A DNA stretch of 64,000 nucleotides from Lunularia cruciata (GCA_948567375.1 OX419762.1:54516841-54580840); one strand, 5' to 3'. Positions 41,286-53,374 are shown, counted from the first letter of the stretch. The notes: generated from the sequence alone by a model not told the origin. A program made the numbers and translations.

Positions 41286-43490
41286 ACATTAAACCATAAG
41301 TCAACCAAATTTTATATAGTATTTGGTTGTGCCCCTTTATAGTTCTTTGTGAAGTTTAGTATTTGATACATAACCAATTCCTAGATATGGATGGAGAGAG
41401 AAAGAAGATAGTTGACACCAACAATAGCCGGAGTGATGGAGGAGGTACGTAGATGGAGATGGGTTTCATTTTCTTCGAGAACTGTGTCTGCAGTTTGCAT
41501 GCATGAGGAAGAAGAGTCAAAGTGAGAGAGAAGATTCAGAGGCATACGTGCCTTCCTGCCTGGATAGTTCAAGTTGAGTTAACTTTTGAGCTATACCAAC
41601 CCAAGTATACTTGATCTAAGATCCAAAATTCTCTATTTGAGTACTTCACAAGAAAGTTTTGCACAAAGATACAAGACCTAGTCACCAAACATGCATTAAA
41701 TGTTCAAGTTATTTCAAACCAAAACTTGAGATATGACCAAACCATAATCTCCACCCAATTGCTTGATTTCAAGTCCTCCAGCTTCCATCAATCACCATCA
41801 AGCTAAAAACCAACCAAAATTTAAAATTCCTTGTATGCATTGTAACCAAAACATTTTCTTGCCTTAAAGCAAGTTGACAATTTTTAAAAACCAATTGTGA
41901 AACTTTTTTAATCTCTCAAATTTTGCACTTGGGTACAAATCAGACCTCCCTTGCTTCCATTGATTATATCTTAGGCAATACTCACACAAATCTAATATCT
42001 TTCATCTTCATATTATAGCATATTTTGCTTTCCTTTCCAATGATAGCCTTCTCATCCTAAAGGACCTTTTAAAAATGTCCTTGAAGTTGCAAAACCCTAG
42101 TCTTGAATTTGTGGAAGTCAATTCCTTGTACTTTGGACACTTTGCAATCCTCCTTTTGACAAATGGACCTCCAAACTCCACACCAAAAATCCTTGAGTGA
42201 GATTTTGTACGTCTCTTTCTACAAAAGGATGTAAATGGTTAAATCTCAAACTTGCCCATAAGTAAGCAAAGAATAGATAAAAAGATGAGGATTTTCCATC
42301 ACCAAAGCCATGAATATAGGACTTAAATAAGTAACCATCCCGATCCAAAAGTGGTCATGGTGCAAAATTTGAAGCCTACTTATAAAAGGGTTTGGGAAAG
42401 GTAGTTTGGAGCATAGAACATCTCTTGGTTGCCTCAACCTCAAACACTCTAACTCCCATGCTCTATTACCACTCTCAAATGCCCTAGCTTCTTCATTCTA
42501 CTCCCACTCAAACTCATAAGACTAAAATAGATTCTCTATCACCTATATACATTAGAGTTTTGGAAGAATACAAGATCACAATCCATGCAGCCAATCACTT
42601 GAATTTACATGGATTTCTTACTTGGAAATGGATCATAGGATCCTTTGCAAAGTCTAATACAATATTACATAAATAAAAAACACTAAATAAATTTTTCACT
42701 TGCTTAAAAATCTACAACATGACACCAATTGAATACCCTATTTGACGAGAGTAAGGATGGTGTGGTTGCTTTTTTGAGTGTGAAATTGGTTGATAGTAAA
42801 GTCAGCTTGGTTGAGGAGTTTTTGATCTATTAATGCCTGCCATTGCAACAATAGAAGAGTCATATGATGTAATAGTTGGTAGAGTAGTGTTATGCTACAT
42901 GGGATTCAATATTGACTAACAAGGAGGAGACCAGTTCTTATAGGCCAGGTTGGCAATAGGGTGAGGAACAAGTAAATTGCCTACTTGCATTTTTTAGTAG
43001 TGAAAATCTTAGCCCACTATAGAAAAGGATCGTGGCATCAATATAAGCATTTAATGGTTTTATTTCTTGGCTTGGTGAGTTACTTGAGAGGAAATTCCAT
43101 GCAAAGAATACTTTGGTATTAGAAGAGATTGCTTAGATTTGAAGTATGAGTGGAGTTGTTCTATCCACCTTGGATATTCTATTGTAGAGTTTTGGTGAAG
43201 AAATGTAGCATCATGCAAGTTGGTTTGTACATCAAGTTTGGAGTGGAGCCTTTGTATCACCAATAGACAAGTATGATGATGATCCTCCAAATTATATTAT
43301 CACCTTTGGATACCACATCCATCGCTTGGTAGTATCCAAAAAGGGATTATATGCCTATTGAATTTGTTTGGTGAGATCAATAATGGAATAATTGTAGTAT
43401 TTCAAGTGAGCATACAAGTTTAAAGGTACTTATATGTGAAAAGATATGTGTTTGCTAGATGAGTCTCTTGGCATCATATGGTACACTTGG
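41286..43490. other. 2.2 kb without a recognisable gene
   Basis: AT-rich sequence with short frames on both strands and no motif I can name. The pieces at 42118-42443 and 43060-43290 (minus) have no stop for 65-76 codons but no recognisable feature. Confidence 0.5.
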
Positions 43491-43902
43491 TGTAAAAGAC
43501 CATGACCAAGGAGAGAAATAAGAGAATGGAAGCTCACATTGGGACACTTGAATGAGTGAAAACTCCAAATGCCTTGCATGAGCTTTAGCTTTGGTATTTA
43601 TAGGTAGTATACAAGGCCCTTGAGAAGCTTCTCAAGAAGCTTCCTCAAGCCGCTTTCTTAGAGTGCAAGCCAAGTTAACTAGGAAACTTCTCAAGAAGCT
43701 TCCTTCAAGAAGCCGTCTACTTGGCATGCAAGCTAAGCTAGTCGGAAGCTTTTAGAAGCTACTTACTTGAGTTGTAAGCTAAGCTAGCAGGAAAGCTTCC
43801 CAATAAGCTTTCTAGATACTTCTGGAATATTCTAGGCTAATTTGTCTTATTTGCTACTTTGTTAGCCCTACTAACTTTGTCATGAAACTCTATATTATTA
43901 CA
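43491..43902 (-). repeat. H3 3' LTR (412 bp)
   Basis: Plus-strand ends TGTAAAAGAC and TATTATTACA. The length is the same as the 5' LTR at 58468-58879. A minus-strand polypurine run follows on the right, so it is the 3' LTR. GAAGCTTC pair at 43624-43643. Confidence 0.9.
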
Positions 43903-43915
43903 TATTCCCCCACTG
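43903..43915 (-). other. Polypurine tract of H3
   Basis: AGTGGGGGAATA on the minus strand, adjacent to the LTR start TGTAATAATA. Confidence 0.75.
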
Positions 43916-43919
43916 CTAG

Positions 43920-44185
43920 TTGGTGACGTCCTTCTTGCCAGTGAAGCTTCAAACTCTTGGATGGCCGTTTGTGTATTTTAGAGGTGAGAAAGAGGTTCCC
44001 ATGTGGTATTATGAAGGAGATACACTTTCCAAAGGACCTTGTATTCCATATGTTGTCAATGGCATCATTGAATATGGCAATGTGCAAGGATACAATCAAC
44101 TTTGTACTCCTTATGATCATTGATAGGGACATGAGGAGGGAGAGGTTGTACTCGAGAGGAAAAGGAAGAGGGTTTAGGAACAAAG
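43920..44185 (-). pseudogene. Chromodomain at the C-terminus of the H3 integrase
   Basis: In one minus-strand frame: HKEYKVDCILAHCHIQ, two stops, then MEYKVLWKVYLLHNTTWEPL, SHL, a stop, and TAIQEFEASLARRTSP. This is the chromodomain pattern (start of the fold, YLVKWKGY-type strand, the TWEP motif and the C-terminal helix AIQEFE). In chromoviruses it guides integration toward marked chromatin. One aromatic residue of the methyl-lysine cage is retained (W of TWEP), and the usual W-K-G-Y strand reads W-K-V-Y. Three stops and the solo LTR just upstream disable it. Confidence 0.85.
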
Positions 44186-44190
44186 GGTTT
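44186..44190. repeat. Target duplication GGTTT, left copy
   Basis: GGTTT precedes TGTGGTACCC at 44191 and recurs at 46156-46160 after TTGTCATA. Confidence 0.88.
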
Positions 44191-46155
44191 TGTGGTACCC
44201 ACATTTTTCATTTTGGATGAGTGTTGAAGAAGAAGTGCCTTGTTGAAACCCAATTGAAACCAAATGGAAAAGAAATGAGGAGAAACCGGTGTTTTGATCA
44301 AGCTCGAGGAAGTCAACTTTGTGTCAAGTAAGGAAGAAGAAGAAGAAGAACAAGAGGAAGAAGGACTCGGATTGGATCAGACCCAAAGAAGCTTACTTTG
44401 TGTCAGAGGAGGAAAAAAACTTGGATCAAAACTCGGATCAGACGTTGAAGGAGGGCAACTCGGATCAGACATTGAAGGAGGGCAAAGGAGAAATAGAAGT
44501 TGCAGGTCATGATTCTTGCGGGGGCCATATCTCAGTGTTCACAAATCCAAATCAAGCGTGCTATATCTTGTTGGAAGCGTCTCGTTCAAGGCTTTCCATT
44601 GCCATCAACATCTTAAAGTTTGGAGGACTATAAAAGAAGTTACAAGCATTTTAAGTTTTGGGAGTAGATGTGAGAGTAGTTTGGTGTCTTCGAGGTCAAT
44701 GTGACTTTGGACTTCGGACTTCGGGTTTACATGACTTCGGGTCTAAAGACTTTGCCTTGAGACAATATGATCCAACCTGAGGAAGTCGGACCTTGGAGTG
44801 CAATGAAGGTGACTTCAGGAGTTTTGCCAGAGGGATCAGAGGAAATTAGAGTAGGGAAAGAAGATAGTTAGGATACCCATGACTTCAATTTCAGTTCTGA
44901 TTGAAGATGGAACATGAATTGAAAGAGAAGTAGCAGTAGTGAATAAACCCAAAGTGCAGGATCAGACAGTAAGTGTCTTCGGGTCAGTTATATGAGTGAT
45001 TAGGGGAAAGTGGGTTACAAATTGAAGGTGTAGATAGTGTATTCATGCTGTCAATTACAATTCTTGATGATAACACAGTAGAATTAGTAAAGGAATTGAT
45101 AATAGTTAGACCCAAAGTAAAAGAGATAGGAGTGCAGGTGTCTTTGGATTTGACATTTGACACTTTAGAGAAGAGTGGGTCGGGAGATAGAGATTTAGAA
45201 GGCTTAATTATGATAGGAATTGTAGATCAGGAAAGAGAAGTGTTAGATCTGGTAGAAGATGTAGGAATTATGAAACCCAAGGATAGAGCAAAAGGAAGTA
45301 AAGTTACTTTCGGTTTTGGGTTTGAAAGCCGAGGAAGAAGTAGACATTGGATCGGATTAGTAACCGATTTGAGATTTGAATATGCAGATATGAAGAAGTG
45401 CATTGTCATTTTGGATCTGCAAGTTTATAGAGTCATAAGGAAGAGGTACATTTGGAGGATAACTGTCATTTGCTTCACTATTTAAGAGTGGCATTCGCAA
45501 TCTTATGTTGTTCAGTGCTCATAATTCTGAGAATAGATAAAGCAAAGTGTTGTGAAGTAGTGCTCGTTGCTTGAGCTTGCTTCCAAGTATCAGCTTTGCA
45601 ATTGTGTTTATGAGTGTGTGGAGAAATTCAAAGTGCAAGTCAATGTGCTTGTTGGATGTTGGATTCCGCAGCCTTGATCTTCATTTTGTGTGTTTGATCT
45701 TGAGTGAAGTGGAATCAAAGCAATACCTTGACAGATCTGAGAGGAATTGTAGTGTTGGTAGTATTATGCATTTGTGAGTGCAGTGCAAAGTTGATGTGAA
45801 GCAATTTTGATCGATGAAGTTGTGCCTTCAGTGGAGGGGTGGAACACAATTCTGAGGCAAAGTTGTTTTACAATGAAGTGCCATTTTAGGGAGAACCTGA
45901 ATCATCACAATCAAGATTGTTTGGAAAGATTTGATGGAGTTGTGATTAAGAAGTGTTAGTTTGTGACAAGACTGCGAATCAATGCTTGTTACTCTCTTCT
46001 GGGTGTGGTTTCTACCTGAGAGATTAAAGACGCAACAAAGAAGAACTGCAATTGTTACTTTGACTTTGTATTTAGACATTTCTGACTTGTATCTCTACGG
46101 GAACAAACTTTACTTACCCAATTATTGCAAAAGTGATATTTGTCGGGTTGTCATA
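44191..46155 (+). repeat. Family-A solo LTR, short variant (1965 bp), in H3
   Basis: Ends TGTGGTACCC and GGTTGTCATA, flanked by exact GGTTT copies. The last 1.1 kb matches the other family-A LTRs, including the C-terminal end of the LTR frame and the second TATA-like box (45479-45486). The first 850 bases differ from them after the tip: they lack the N-terminal two thirds of the LTR frame and include GAA-rich and repeated GGATCAGAC-type words, plus a TATAAAA at about 44630. It separates the H3 chromodomain from the rest of its integrase. Confidence 0.9.
45045..45358 (+). pseudogene. C-terminal remnant of the LTR ORF in the short LTR
   Basis: Matches the end of the E2 LTR frame: RPKVKEIGVQVSLDLTFD, LEKSGSGDRDLEGLIMIGI, DQEREVLDLVEDVG, KPKDRAKGSKVTFG. 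There is no TATA-ATG-N-terminus ahead of it, so it is a remnant. Confidence 0.8.
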
Positions 46156-46160
46156 GGTTT
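46156..46160. repeat. Target duplication GGTTT, right copy
   Basis: Pairs with 44186-44190. Confidence 0.88.
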
Positions 46161-47260
46161 CAACTTGGAAACATGAAGGACAGGATGGATACGCATGTGA
46201 TAAGGCAAGGCAAGTCAATAAGCAACAAGAGAGACAATTTGGGTGACATCAAAGGGTCCTATCCAATTAGGGGCAAGTTTATAAACTTGGGTATCAAGTG
46301 GGAGAGGGAGGTTACTAGAGGATAGCATGACTTTATCACCAACTTCAAAGATGAGATCATGACGATGGTGGTTTGCATATTGTTTTTGATGATTCTGAAT
46401 AACAAGGAGGTGAGATTTGGCTCGTTGGAGAGATTGGGATATAGTGGTCAAGAATGTTGAAGTATGAGGAACTTAAGATGGAGAGGGAGCAAGAAGAGAA
46501 TCTGGAACAAGCAAATCTTGGCCAAAATTGAAAAAGAATGGAGAGAATCCCATGCTTGCCTATCTAGAATTGTTGTAGGCAAATTTTGCAACTACAAGAC
46601 ATTCATCTCAATATGGTGGACATTGATGAAGGCATACAACATATCCTCCAATGTACAATTTTTGCATTTGGTTTGTCTATTAGTTTGAGGATGATAGGCC
46701 GTAGACAAAGCAAGCTTGGTGCCAAGTATTTGGAAGAGTGCTTGCCAAAACTTCCCAATAAATCAAAGATTGCAGTCAGAGATGAGTACATGCGGCATCC
46801 CATGATGCTTGAAGATATTGTTGAAGTAGATTTGTGCTAAGGTTGGAGCATCCATGGTATCACAAGTTGGTGCCAAGTTGGATTTGCTTATTAAGCTTAT
46901 CCACAAACACCACAATTGCAATGTGTCCTTGCTTTGTCTTGGGCAAGGATGTGATGAGATCCAAGCTTACATGCTCCCATCAAGTGGATGGAATGGCGGG
47001 TGGTTGATGGAGTCCACTCAGCTTTTGGTTGCTGGTCTTGTTATGTTGCCAGCTCTCACATGATCGGACAAATTCTTGAACATCTTGCATCATGTTGGGC
47101 CACCAACATTGGTGTTGGAAGGTACTCAAGGTCTTGTCCACACCCATGTGACCAACTATGGGTAAATCATGGGCTTTTTGAAGGTGCACAAGTCAAAGAT
47201 CACCTTTGGCTGGAACATAGATCCGGCCCTCATGGACTAGAAGTCCCCCCTTGATGGAGA
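46161..47260 (-). pseudogene. Integrase of H3
   Basis: Zinc domain 47189-46980: KAHDLPIVGHMGVDKTL (two His), WWPNMMQDVQEFVRSCESW (Cys, second Cys lost), SGLHQPPAIP. The core between 46980 and 46460 is broken by stops; ADRQTE-type wording and a C-terminal frame 46451-46215 (AKSHLLVIQNHQKQYANHHR, VGDKVMLSS, YKLAPNWIGPFDVTQIV) follow, then the solo LTR and the chromodomain. This is the chromovirus arrangement GPF/Y then chromodomain. Confidence 0.88.
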
Positions 47261-47419
47261 AGGTGGTGTTTTCCTTGTCACATGTTGGAAGGCGACCATG
47301 TACCATTTGGAAGAAGGGATCTTGTTGTAGAGCTGATTGAAACTCATTTTGGACCTTGGAGTCAATTGACACCATTGTAATTGTTGTCGGGATGAGAGAA
47401 AGAGACTTCAAATCAGATC

Positions 47420-47900
47420 GTCAGGATAGAGCATCAAGGATGGCATGGAACCGACCTGGTTTGTACTCAAGTTTGATGCAAACGATTGGAGTTGATCCTC
47501 CTATTGATGATGTCTACTCTTCATGAGTTCCAAGTGTAAGGTTTGCAACAATGGTTTGTGATCAGTCCGCATGATCACTTGTTTCTCCAAGAGATAATGC
47601 CTCCATACCTTGGTGGCATATATCATTGCAAGTTGTTCTTGGTCTCAAGCAAAGTAATTTCTTCCAGCCATATTTAGTTGGTGAGACACAAAGGCAATGG
47701 GATGTAGTCCATTTGGAAATTCTTGTTGCAACATGGCTCCAATTGCAAAGTTAGAAGCTTCAAAATCAACCACACAGGGTAACTAAGGATCATATAGTTG
47801 AAGGATGGGTCTTGAAGACACCATATGTTTCAACTTCTGGAATGCTTCTTTGTGCTTGGTGGTCTATTGGAAGCTTGAGTTCTTCTCCAAGAGGTTAGTC
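47420..47900 (-). pseudogene. RNase H of H3
   Basis: Motifs in order on the minus strand: VDFEASNFAIGAMLQQEF (first Asp), HPIAFVSHQLN, then QEQLAMIYATKVWRHYLLEK, MRTDHKPLLQTL (catalytic Asp of TDHKPL kept) and FHAILDALS at the end. Several stops. Confidence 0.85.
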
Positions 47901-48720
47901 AATGGTGCAGCCACATGAGCATAATAATGAATGAACCGTTGGTAAAAACTGGCCAATCCATTAAATGCCCTACTTCTATAATCTCCTTTGGGGTAGGCCA
48001 ATCAGTAAAGGCCTTCATTTTCTCCTCTTCCATCTTGATCCCTTCTGATGAGATCTTGTGACCCAAGAAGGTAATTTCCTTTTGCCAAAAGGCATACTTC
48101 AACTTCTTGCAATAAAATTTTCATTGTCATAGTTGTCTTAGGACTTCTTGCATGTGATTCATGTGTTCTAACTTTGTCTTGTTATAGATTAAGATATCAT
48201 CCAAGAATACCACCAGATACTAATCCAATAATCCATCCAACACTTGATGCATCTAATCCATGAAGACTGCTAGAGCATTAGTGAGCCTGAAAGGTAGAAC
48301 TCTCCACTCAAAATGCCCATACCTTGTGTGAAAGGTAGTCTTTTTCACATCCTCCCTATCAATAGGGATTTGCCAATAGTTGTTGCAAAGATCCAACTTG
48401 GAAAAGTATCGTGCTCCACTCAATTGATCAAGCAAGTCATCATTTTGAGGCAAGGGATATGCATTCTTCACTATTTGCTTATTGAGCACACAATAATCAA
48501 TACAAAAATGAAGTCCTCCATCCTTCTTTGGAACAAATAGTACAGGTGCTCCCCAAGGAGAGGTACTATGTTGTATGAAGACCTTCTCCAACAACCTCCA
48601 TAAGTGTTGTTTGCAACTCCTCCGACTCCTTTGGTGAGAGCCTATAGATTGGTCTACTCATTGGAATACTCCTTGGCAATAACTCAATCTTGAAGGGCAT
48701 ACCACGATCAGAGGATAATC
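47901..48720 (-). pseudogene. Reverse transcriptase of H3
   Basis: Frame 48594-48253: [48 protein letters not shown] (motif A), [26 protein letters not shown]. Then the active-site region near 48205 (V-F-L-D-D-I-L-I type, VFLDDILIYN) and 48102-47899 (FWQKEITFLGHKISSEGIKM). The pattern SKLDLxxxYWQI and GH(F/Y)E is that of chromoviruses, unlike family A and B. Confidence 0.9.
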
Positions 48721-49029
48721 CCTTTGGCAGATCATCTGGAAACATGTCTATAAACTCCTAAACTATCTGATCAACTCTTGCTTGATGAGGCTCTTCTCAG
48801 ATTGCCCTTGCGCAATTGGCTTGATCCACACCACAAAAGCATACCTATCTTCCTCCAAAGCTTGCTTTATGGCTGCTTCACTAACAAACTTACCATCTAG
48901 GGACTCACCTCTCTTCAAAGCTTGCTCCATGGTTGCCTTCTTGGCAAACTTCCCATCTAGGGGCTCCTCTTTCTTCAAGGTATGCTCTATGGGTACCTTC
49001 TCAACCAACTTCCCATCTTGGGATTGACT

Positions 49030-49400
49030 ATTCTTAGGTGTTGTACTCAGAGGTGCCAAAAAACCTTATCCAAAATTCCTACCTTGGTGTTGTACTTGAA
49101 TTTGTCATCAGGTCCAATCAAATTGAACCTTATGATGTTCAAGCCAAGGTAGTCCTAGAACGACATCATAGTGTAGAGTTGCCACTATAAACCTCATACA
49201 CTCCAAATACTCTTTCTTAATCTTAAAAGTAACAGGATGTGAGGTATGGAATGAAAAACCATTTCTACCATCCGCCATCATCAATATACTTCCAATCATT
49301 GGCTTGATAGGAATACCCAATTCCTTTGCTACTTGCATAGACATGCAATTCTCTTAACTTCTAGAATCAACCAAAATGCTACAACTCTGATTAGATATCG
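49030..49400 (-). pseudogene. Aspartic protease of H3
   Basis: Active-site region around 49385-49345 (ILVDSRS, Gly lost), then the frame 49344-49108: AKELGIPIKPMIGSILMM, FHTSHPVTFKI, LHYDVVLGLPWLEHHKVQFDW. The LGLPWL strand is typical of retropepsins. Confidence 0.85.
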
Positions 49401-49479
49401 TACCTTGCAAGTGAAGTAAACTTGCATAGGTCGAGCCTTCAATCCCATTGGAACTAATCAAGCTCTCAATAGGCGGCTT

Positions 49480-49718
49480 GAATTCTTCTATTGGGATTCC
49501 CTATTTCCTTGATTATTCTATTCCACAAACTCCATCTGGGCAACTTGTCGAGGTCGTCCATTCCTGAGTGGACATTCAACAATGCAATGTCCAACTTGGC
49601 GATAATAAAAACAACCTCTATTTTATGGTAATCTTTCTATATCCAATGTACCAAGTGGTCTCCATTGGATAGCATCAATCTCCATTGGTGTTGGTTTCTC
49701 CACCCGTGCGTAGTGTAC
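49480..49718 (-). pseudogene. gag of H3, C-terminal part with zinc knuckle
   Basis: On the minus strand, near 49625-49570, a C..CRQVGHCIVEC-type CCHC knuckle is readable, then PLRNGRPRQVAQMEFVE. It is the continuation of gag at 57522-58454, split by H2. Confidence 0.78.
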
Positions 49719-50410
49719 TGTGAGCCGGCCTATCTCTCACTCAAGATGAACCTCTGATGGCTGTTTTGGTAGCGCATCATGGACTAAGAAGGCAAGGAAC
49801 CCCAACTCCATCATACTCCTCCAAGGCTAGCACTCCAAGACTCAAGACATTGCTCACTAGAGAACTCAATGAGAGAGAGATAGTTGCAAATGAAAAGATG
49901 ATGAGTACCTCCTCACCCCTTGTTTATATACTTGTGAAATAGCTACGTACCAAAGTTACTAATTACTGGAGTAACTCAAATTACTAGGCTAAACGTCAAG
50001 TAAAGTCAAAAAGTAAAAAGGAATATCCATTCACATGGGCATATTCTCCTAAGCACGTGATCTTATCTTGACCCAAGCACTAAATCAAGGATTCCTTTAC
50101 ATGGGCTATCCTTGGACTATAGAAGAATCCAAAACAAAAAAGCTTGCGGGCCCAAGAGTTCTCAACTCTCCCCTCAAAGCCAAACACCTAGGAATAATAC
50201 CAAGTCAACACACTAGAATCCAAAATAGTGGTGCTCATCTTTTCCACTTCCTCTAAAGTAAGGTCCACTCTATCTTAACTATGACTAACTTTAGCTAATC
50301 ATGACTAATGTAGAACCATCCTTTATCTCTATATAAATAATATCTCTCAAGTACTTGTAATACCAAGCTAAATATCACAATACCACACACATGCAAAAAT
50401 GGGTGTTACA
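49719..50410 (-). repeat. H2 3' LTR (692 bp)
   Basis: Plus-strand ends TGTGAGCCGG and GGGTGTTACA. It lies next to the integrase end, so it is the 3' LTR. Confidence 0.95.
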
Positions 50411-50457
50411 TTTACCCCGGACTAAGTTTTCACTTTGTCCTCAAAGTGAAGGTCTCT

Positions 50458-51776
50458 CTACCTTCTATAAGACATCCTCAACTTATCATGGTATATCGTA
50501 TCAAAGTGTCTTCCTCCCAACTCCTTGAGATCATAGATGTAATTACCCCACACCTTCTCTACTATGAAAGGTCCAAAGTATTTAGGCAAAAACTTCTTTT
50601 GCACTCTCTTGAATCGAATGGAATCAAACAAAATTACATAATCACCTTCTTTGAGAGGCTCCACCTTCTTCTTGCCTTGCCTCCTATCATAGTTCTCCTT
50701 TTGTTTCCTTTGGGCTTGCTCCACTCAAACCATAGCAACGGCTCTTGCCTCTTCTAACTCCATGAGTTGATCCTTCTTTGACTTCTCTGCATCACCTCCT
50801 TGTGCTTTCTTCAATCTCTTATGAATGCTTTGGAAGGTAGGAAGATCAAAGTGAATAGGTAAGGTAGACTCAATACCATAGACCAATTGAAATGGAGAAT
50901 ATCCGGTAGAAGTCTTCATGGTTGTCTTATACTCCCAATAAAATTGCATGAATCCTCTTGTCCCAATGATGTTCAGCCCCCTCCATTTCTGCATCTTTGG
51001 CCAACATCATGCACAGGTCTGATTGGTTCTCTACGCCAATCCATTGGAATTTGGCTTATAAGATGTAGTTACTTTATGTGTGATAGAGAAATGTCATAGC
51101 ATGGCTGTAGTAATGCTTCCTGTAAACTAACCTCCTCTATCAGAAACTAACTCCAAAGGGCATCCAAACCTAGTGATAATGCTTTTATATAGAAATCTAC
51201 TACCTTCATCTTCATTTTTGTCCCTCAATGGTCTAGCCTCAACCCACTTAGTAAGGTAATCAGTAACTACCACAATGTAGCGATTGTTCCTTGGGGTTCT
51301 ATTGAGAGGACCTACAAAATCAATTCCCCACTTCTCAAAAGGTCCTAGCAATGGAATTGATCTAAGTGGTAGAGTGGATGTAAACTTTCTAGCAAAAGCT
51401 TGACAAACATGACAAGTTTTACAATAATCAAGACAATCCTTGAAAAACCCTCTCCAATCGTAACCTGCATCTAGAATCTTGAAAGCAGTCACCTTTCCTA
51501 CAAAGTGCCCTCCACACACTAAACCTTCATAAGTAGGATAGACTCTTTCTTACCCACTTCTCTTTGAAGTAAACCATCTGCTCCTTGGTGAAAAAGAATA
51601 TCCTCCACCATTGTGTAAGGTCTAGATCTTGCTGCAAGGGCCTTCCTCTCCCTAGCATGCATCCCTTTTGGATAGTTACCTCTTGTCACAAAATCCACAA
51701 TCTCCTTGTACTCCATTGGAACCTCTTGAGTGACTGAGATTGTCATGAGCTCCTCATCTGGGAAGGAATCATCCAT
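50458..51776 (-). pseudogene. Integrase of H2
   Basis: Pieces 51776-51519 (tether and zinc domain start), 51519-51127 (MCGGHFVGKVTAFKIL, CLDYCKTCHVCQ zinc Cys, FEKWGIDFVGPLNRTP, LTKWVEARPL, VSDRGG), then 51126-50995 (AERTNQ-type motif with some stops), 50994-50725 (TRGFMQFYWEYKTTMKTSTG, GIESTLPIHFDLP) and 50724-50458 (KENYDRRQGKKKVEPLKEGD, KYFGPFIVEKVWG). Catalytic Asp, Asp and the Glu region are recognisable. Only a few stops. Confidence 0.92.
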
Positions 51777-51779
51777 TGG

Positions 51780-52150
51780 CTAATCTCCATCATGATCATA
51801 GGCCTTAGATAACAAATCAGCATTTGCATGTTTCTTTTCTAGCCTATCCTCACTGGTATAATCATACTCAAACAAGAGTATTATCCACCTTGCTAGTCTT
51901 CCTTCAACATTAGGCTTGTTGAAGATGTACTTCAAAGCCTTGTGATCCGTGACAATGGTGGCTTTCCCTCCAATCAAGTAGTGTATAAACTTCTTGAGAC
52001 CAAAGATCACTGCCAACCCTTCTCTATCCATGACAGAGTAGTTCTTCTCTGCTGAAACCATCTGCCTACTAGCATAAACTATTAGATGATCATGCCCATC
52101 TTGGTCTAATTGACTAAGAGTGCATCCTATAGCTACATTAGAAGCATCAG
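51780..52150 (-). pseudogene. RNase H of H2
   Basis: Open frame 52061-51780: MVSAEKNYSVMDREGLAVIF, KKFIHYLIGGKATIVTDHKAL (TDHKAL catalytic Asp), HANADLLSKAYD. The first Asp strand (near 52140, ASNVAIGCTLSQ) lies upstream, after a stop. Confidence 0.9.
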
Positions 52151-52198
52151 TTTAGAGGATGAAAGGTTTACTCCAATCTAGTTTAGCAAGAATTGGAG

Positions 52199-52980
52199 CT
52201 ACAACAAGGGATGCTTGAGCTCCTCAAAAGCTTTGAGAGCCTCCTTGTCCCCCAAAATCACCATGTAATCTACACCCTTCTTCATGTAGATGGTCAATGC
52301 ATAAGCCTTGTTGGAAAATGAGAAGATGAATCTCTTATAGTATCCAACCATCCCCAAGAATTGGTGTAACTTGGTCAAGCTTGAAGGGAATAGAAGGTCT
52401 GAGATTTTCCTCATCTTCTCAAGATCAATAGCTATTCCATCCTTGGAGATGATGTGCCCCAAAAGTAGACCTTCACATCCAAAAATGCACTTCTCTAGGT
52501 TGAGTGATGCATTTGCCTCATCCAAGTATTGCAAGACCTTGATTAGGTGCTCAAAGTGCTCCTCCTTGCTCCCTTAGACACAAAAGTCATCAATGAAGTC
52601 TCTCACAAATTTCCCAATGAAAGGTTCAAATACCTTGTTCATGAACCATTGGAATGTGGCTAGAGCATTGCAAAGCCCAAAAGGCATGACCTTGAAAGCG
52701 TAAGTTCCCCAAGGTGTGGTGAATGTGGTGAGTTGTTGATGCTTTGGTGCAATCTTGATTTGGTTATATCCACTATAACCATCTCCAAAACCATACCTCT
52801 AATGACCTACAACCTCCTCCAAGATCTCATCAATGAATGGAAATGGGTACTAGTCCTTCTTGGTAACAACATTGAGCTTCTTGTAATCCACACATACCTG
52901 AAGCTTACCATTCTTTTCCTTCACAATGATAACTGGAGACACCCATTCTGAATTCTCCACCTCAAAGATAAATTTGGCTT
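52199..52980 (-). pseudogene. Reverse transcriptase of H2
   Basis: On the minus strand: EWVSPVIIVKEKNGKLQVCV, DYKKLN, then the FGDGYSGYNQ block (motif A), TTFTTPWGTYAFKVMPFGL, CNALATFQWFMNKVF, VRDFIDDFCV (active site F-I-D-D), and the open frame 52534-52199 with CEGLLLGHIISKDGIAIDLE and HQFLGMVGYYKRFI. Three or four stops only. The DGYSGYNQ and FIDDFCV patterns are those of the Tat/Athila-like branch. Confidence 0.92.
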
Positions 52981-52996
52981 CCTTGAGCTTATCAAT

Positions 52997-53374
52997 CTAA
53001 TCCTTCAAAACCAAAGATATTGGTGGGCTAATGTGAGGTTGCTTTTGGTGGATTGGTATTGCATGTGACTCCACCTCTATCTTGTGTTCCTCCAAGGTGA
53101 CTTCCTTCAAATCCTTGTAACTGAAAGCAAAAACATGGATGAACTTTCCCAAAATCTCCTCAAATCTCACCTTCTCCTCCTTGGTAACATTTGGGCCATA
53201 CTTGAGGGTAGCAAACCTTCTCTCTACCTCCTCAAGTGTCAATGGTGATTTATCTGGGTCCTTCAAAACCTTTGGCTTATGTGCAAAATCCATAGCACAC
53301 AAAGGATACACATGTGAATCAGATTCAGATTCATCCTGCTCCATGGTAGTCTCCTCTTCCATGCTTGTGTCCAC
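52997..53374 (-). pseudogene. Protease-RT linker of H2
   Basis: Open 125-residue frame: acidic start, then LTLEEVERRFATLKYGPNV, KEEKVRFEEILGKFIHVFAF and EHKIEVESHAIPIHQKQPHI. This is the usual segment just before RT (the VFAF..DLKE region). Confidence 0.8.
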
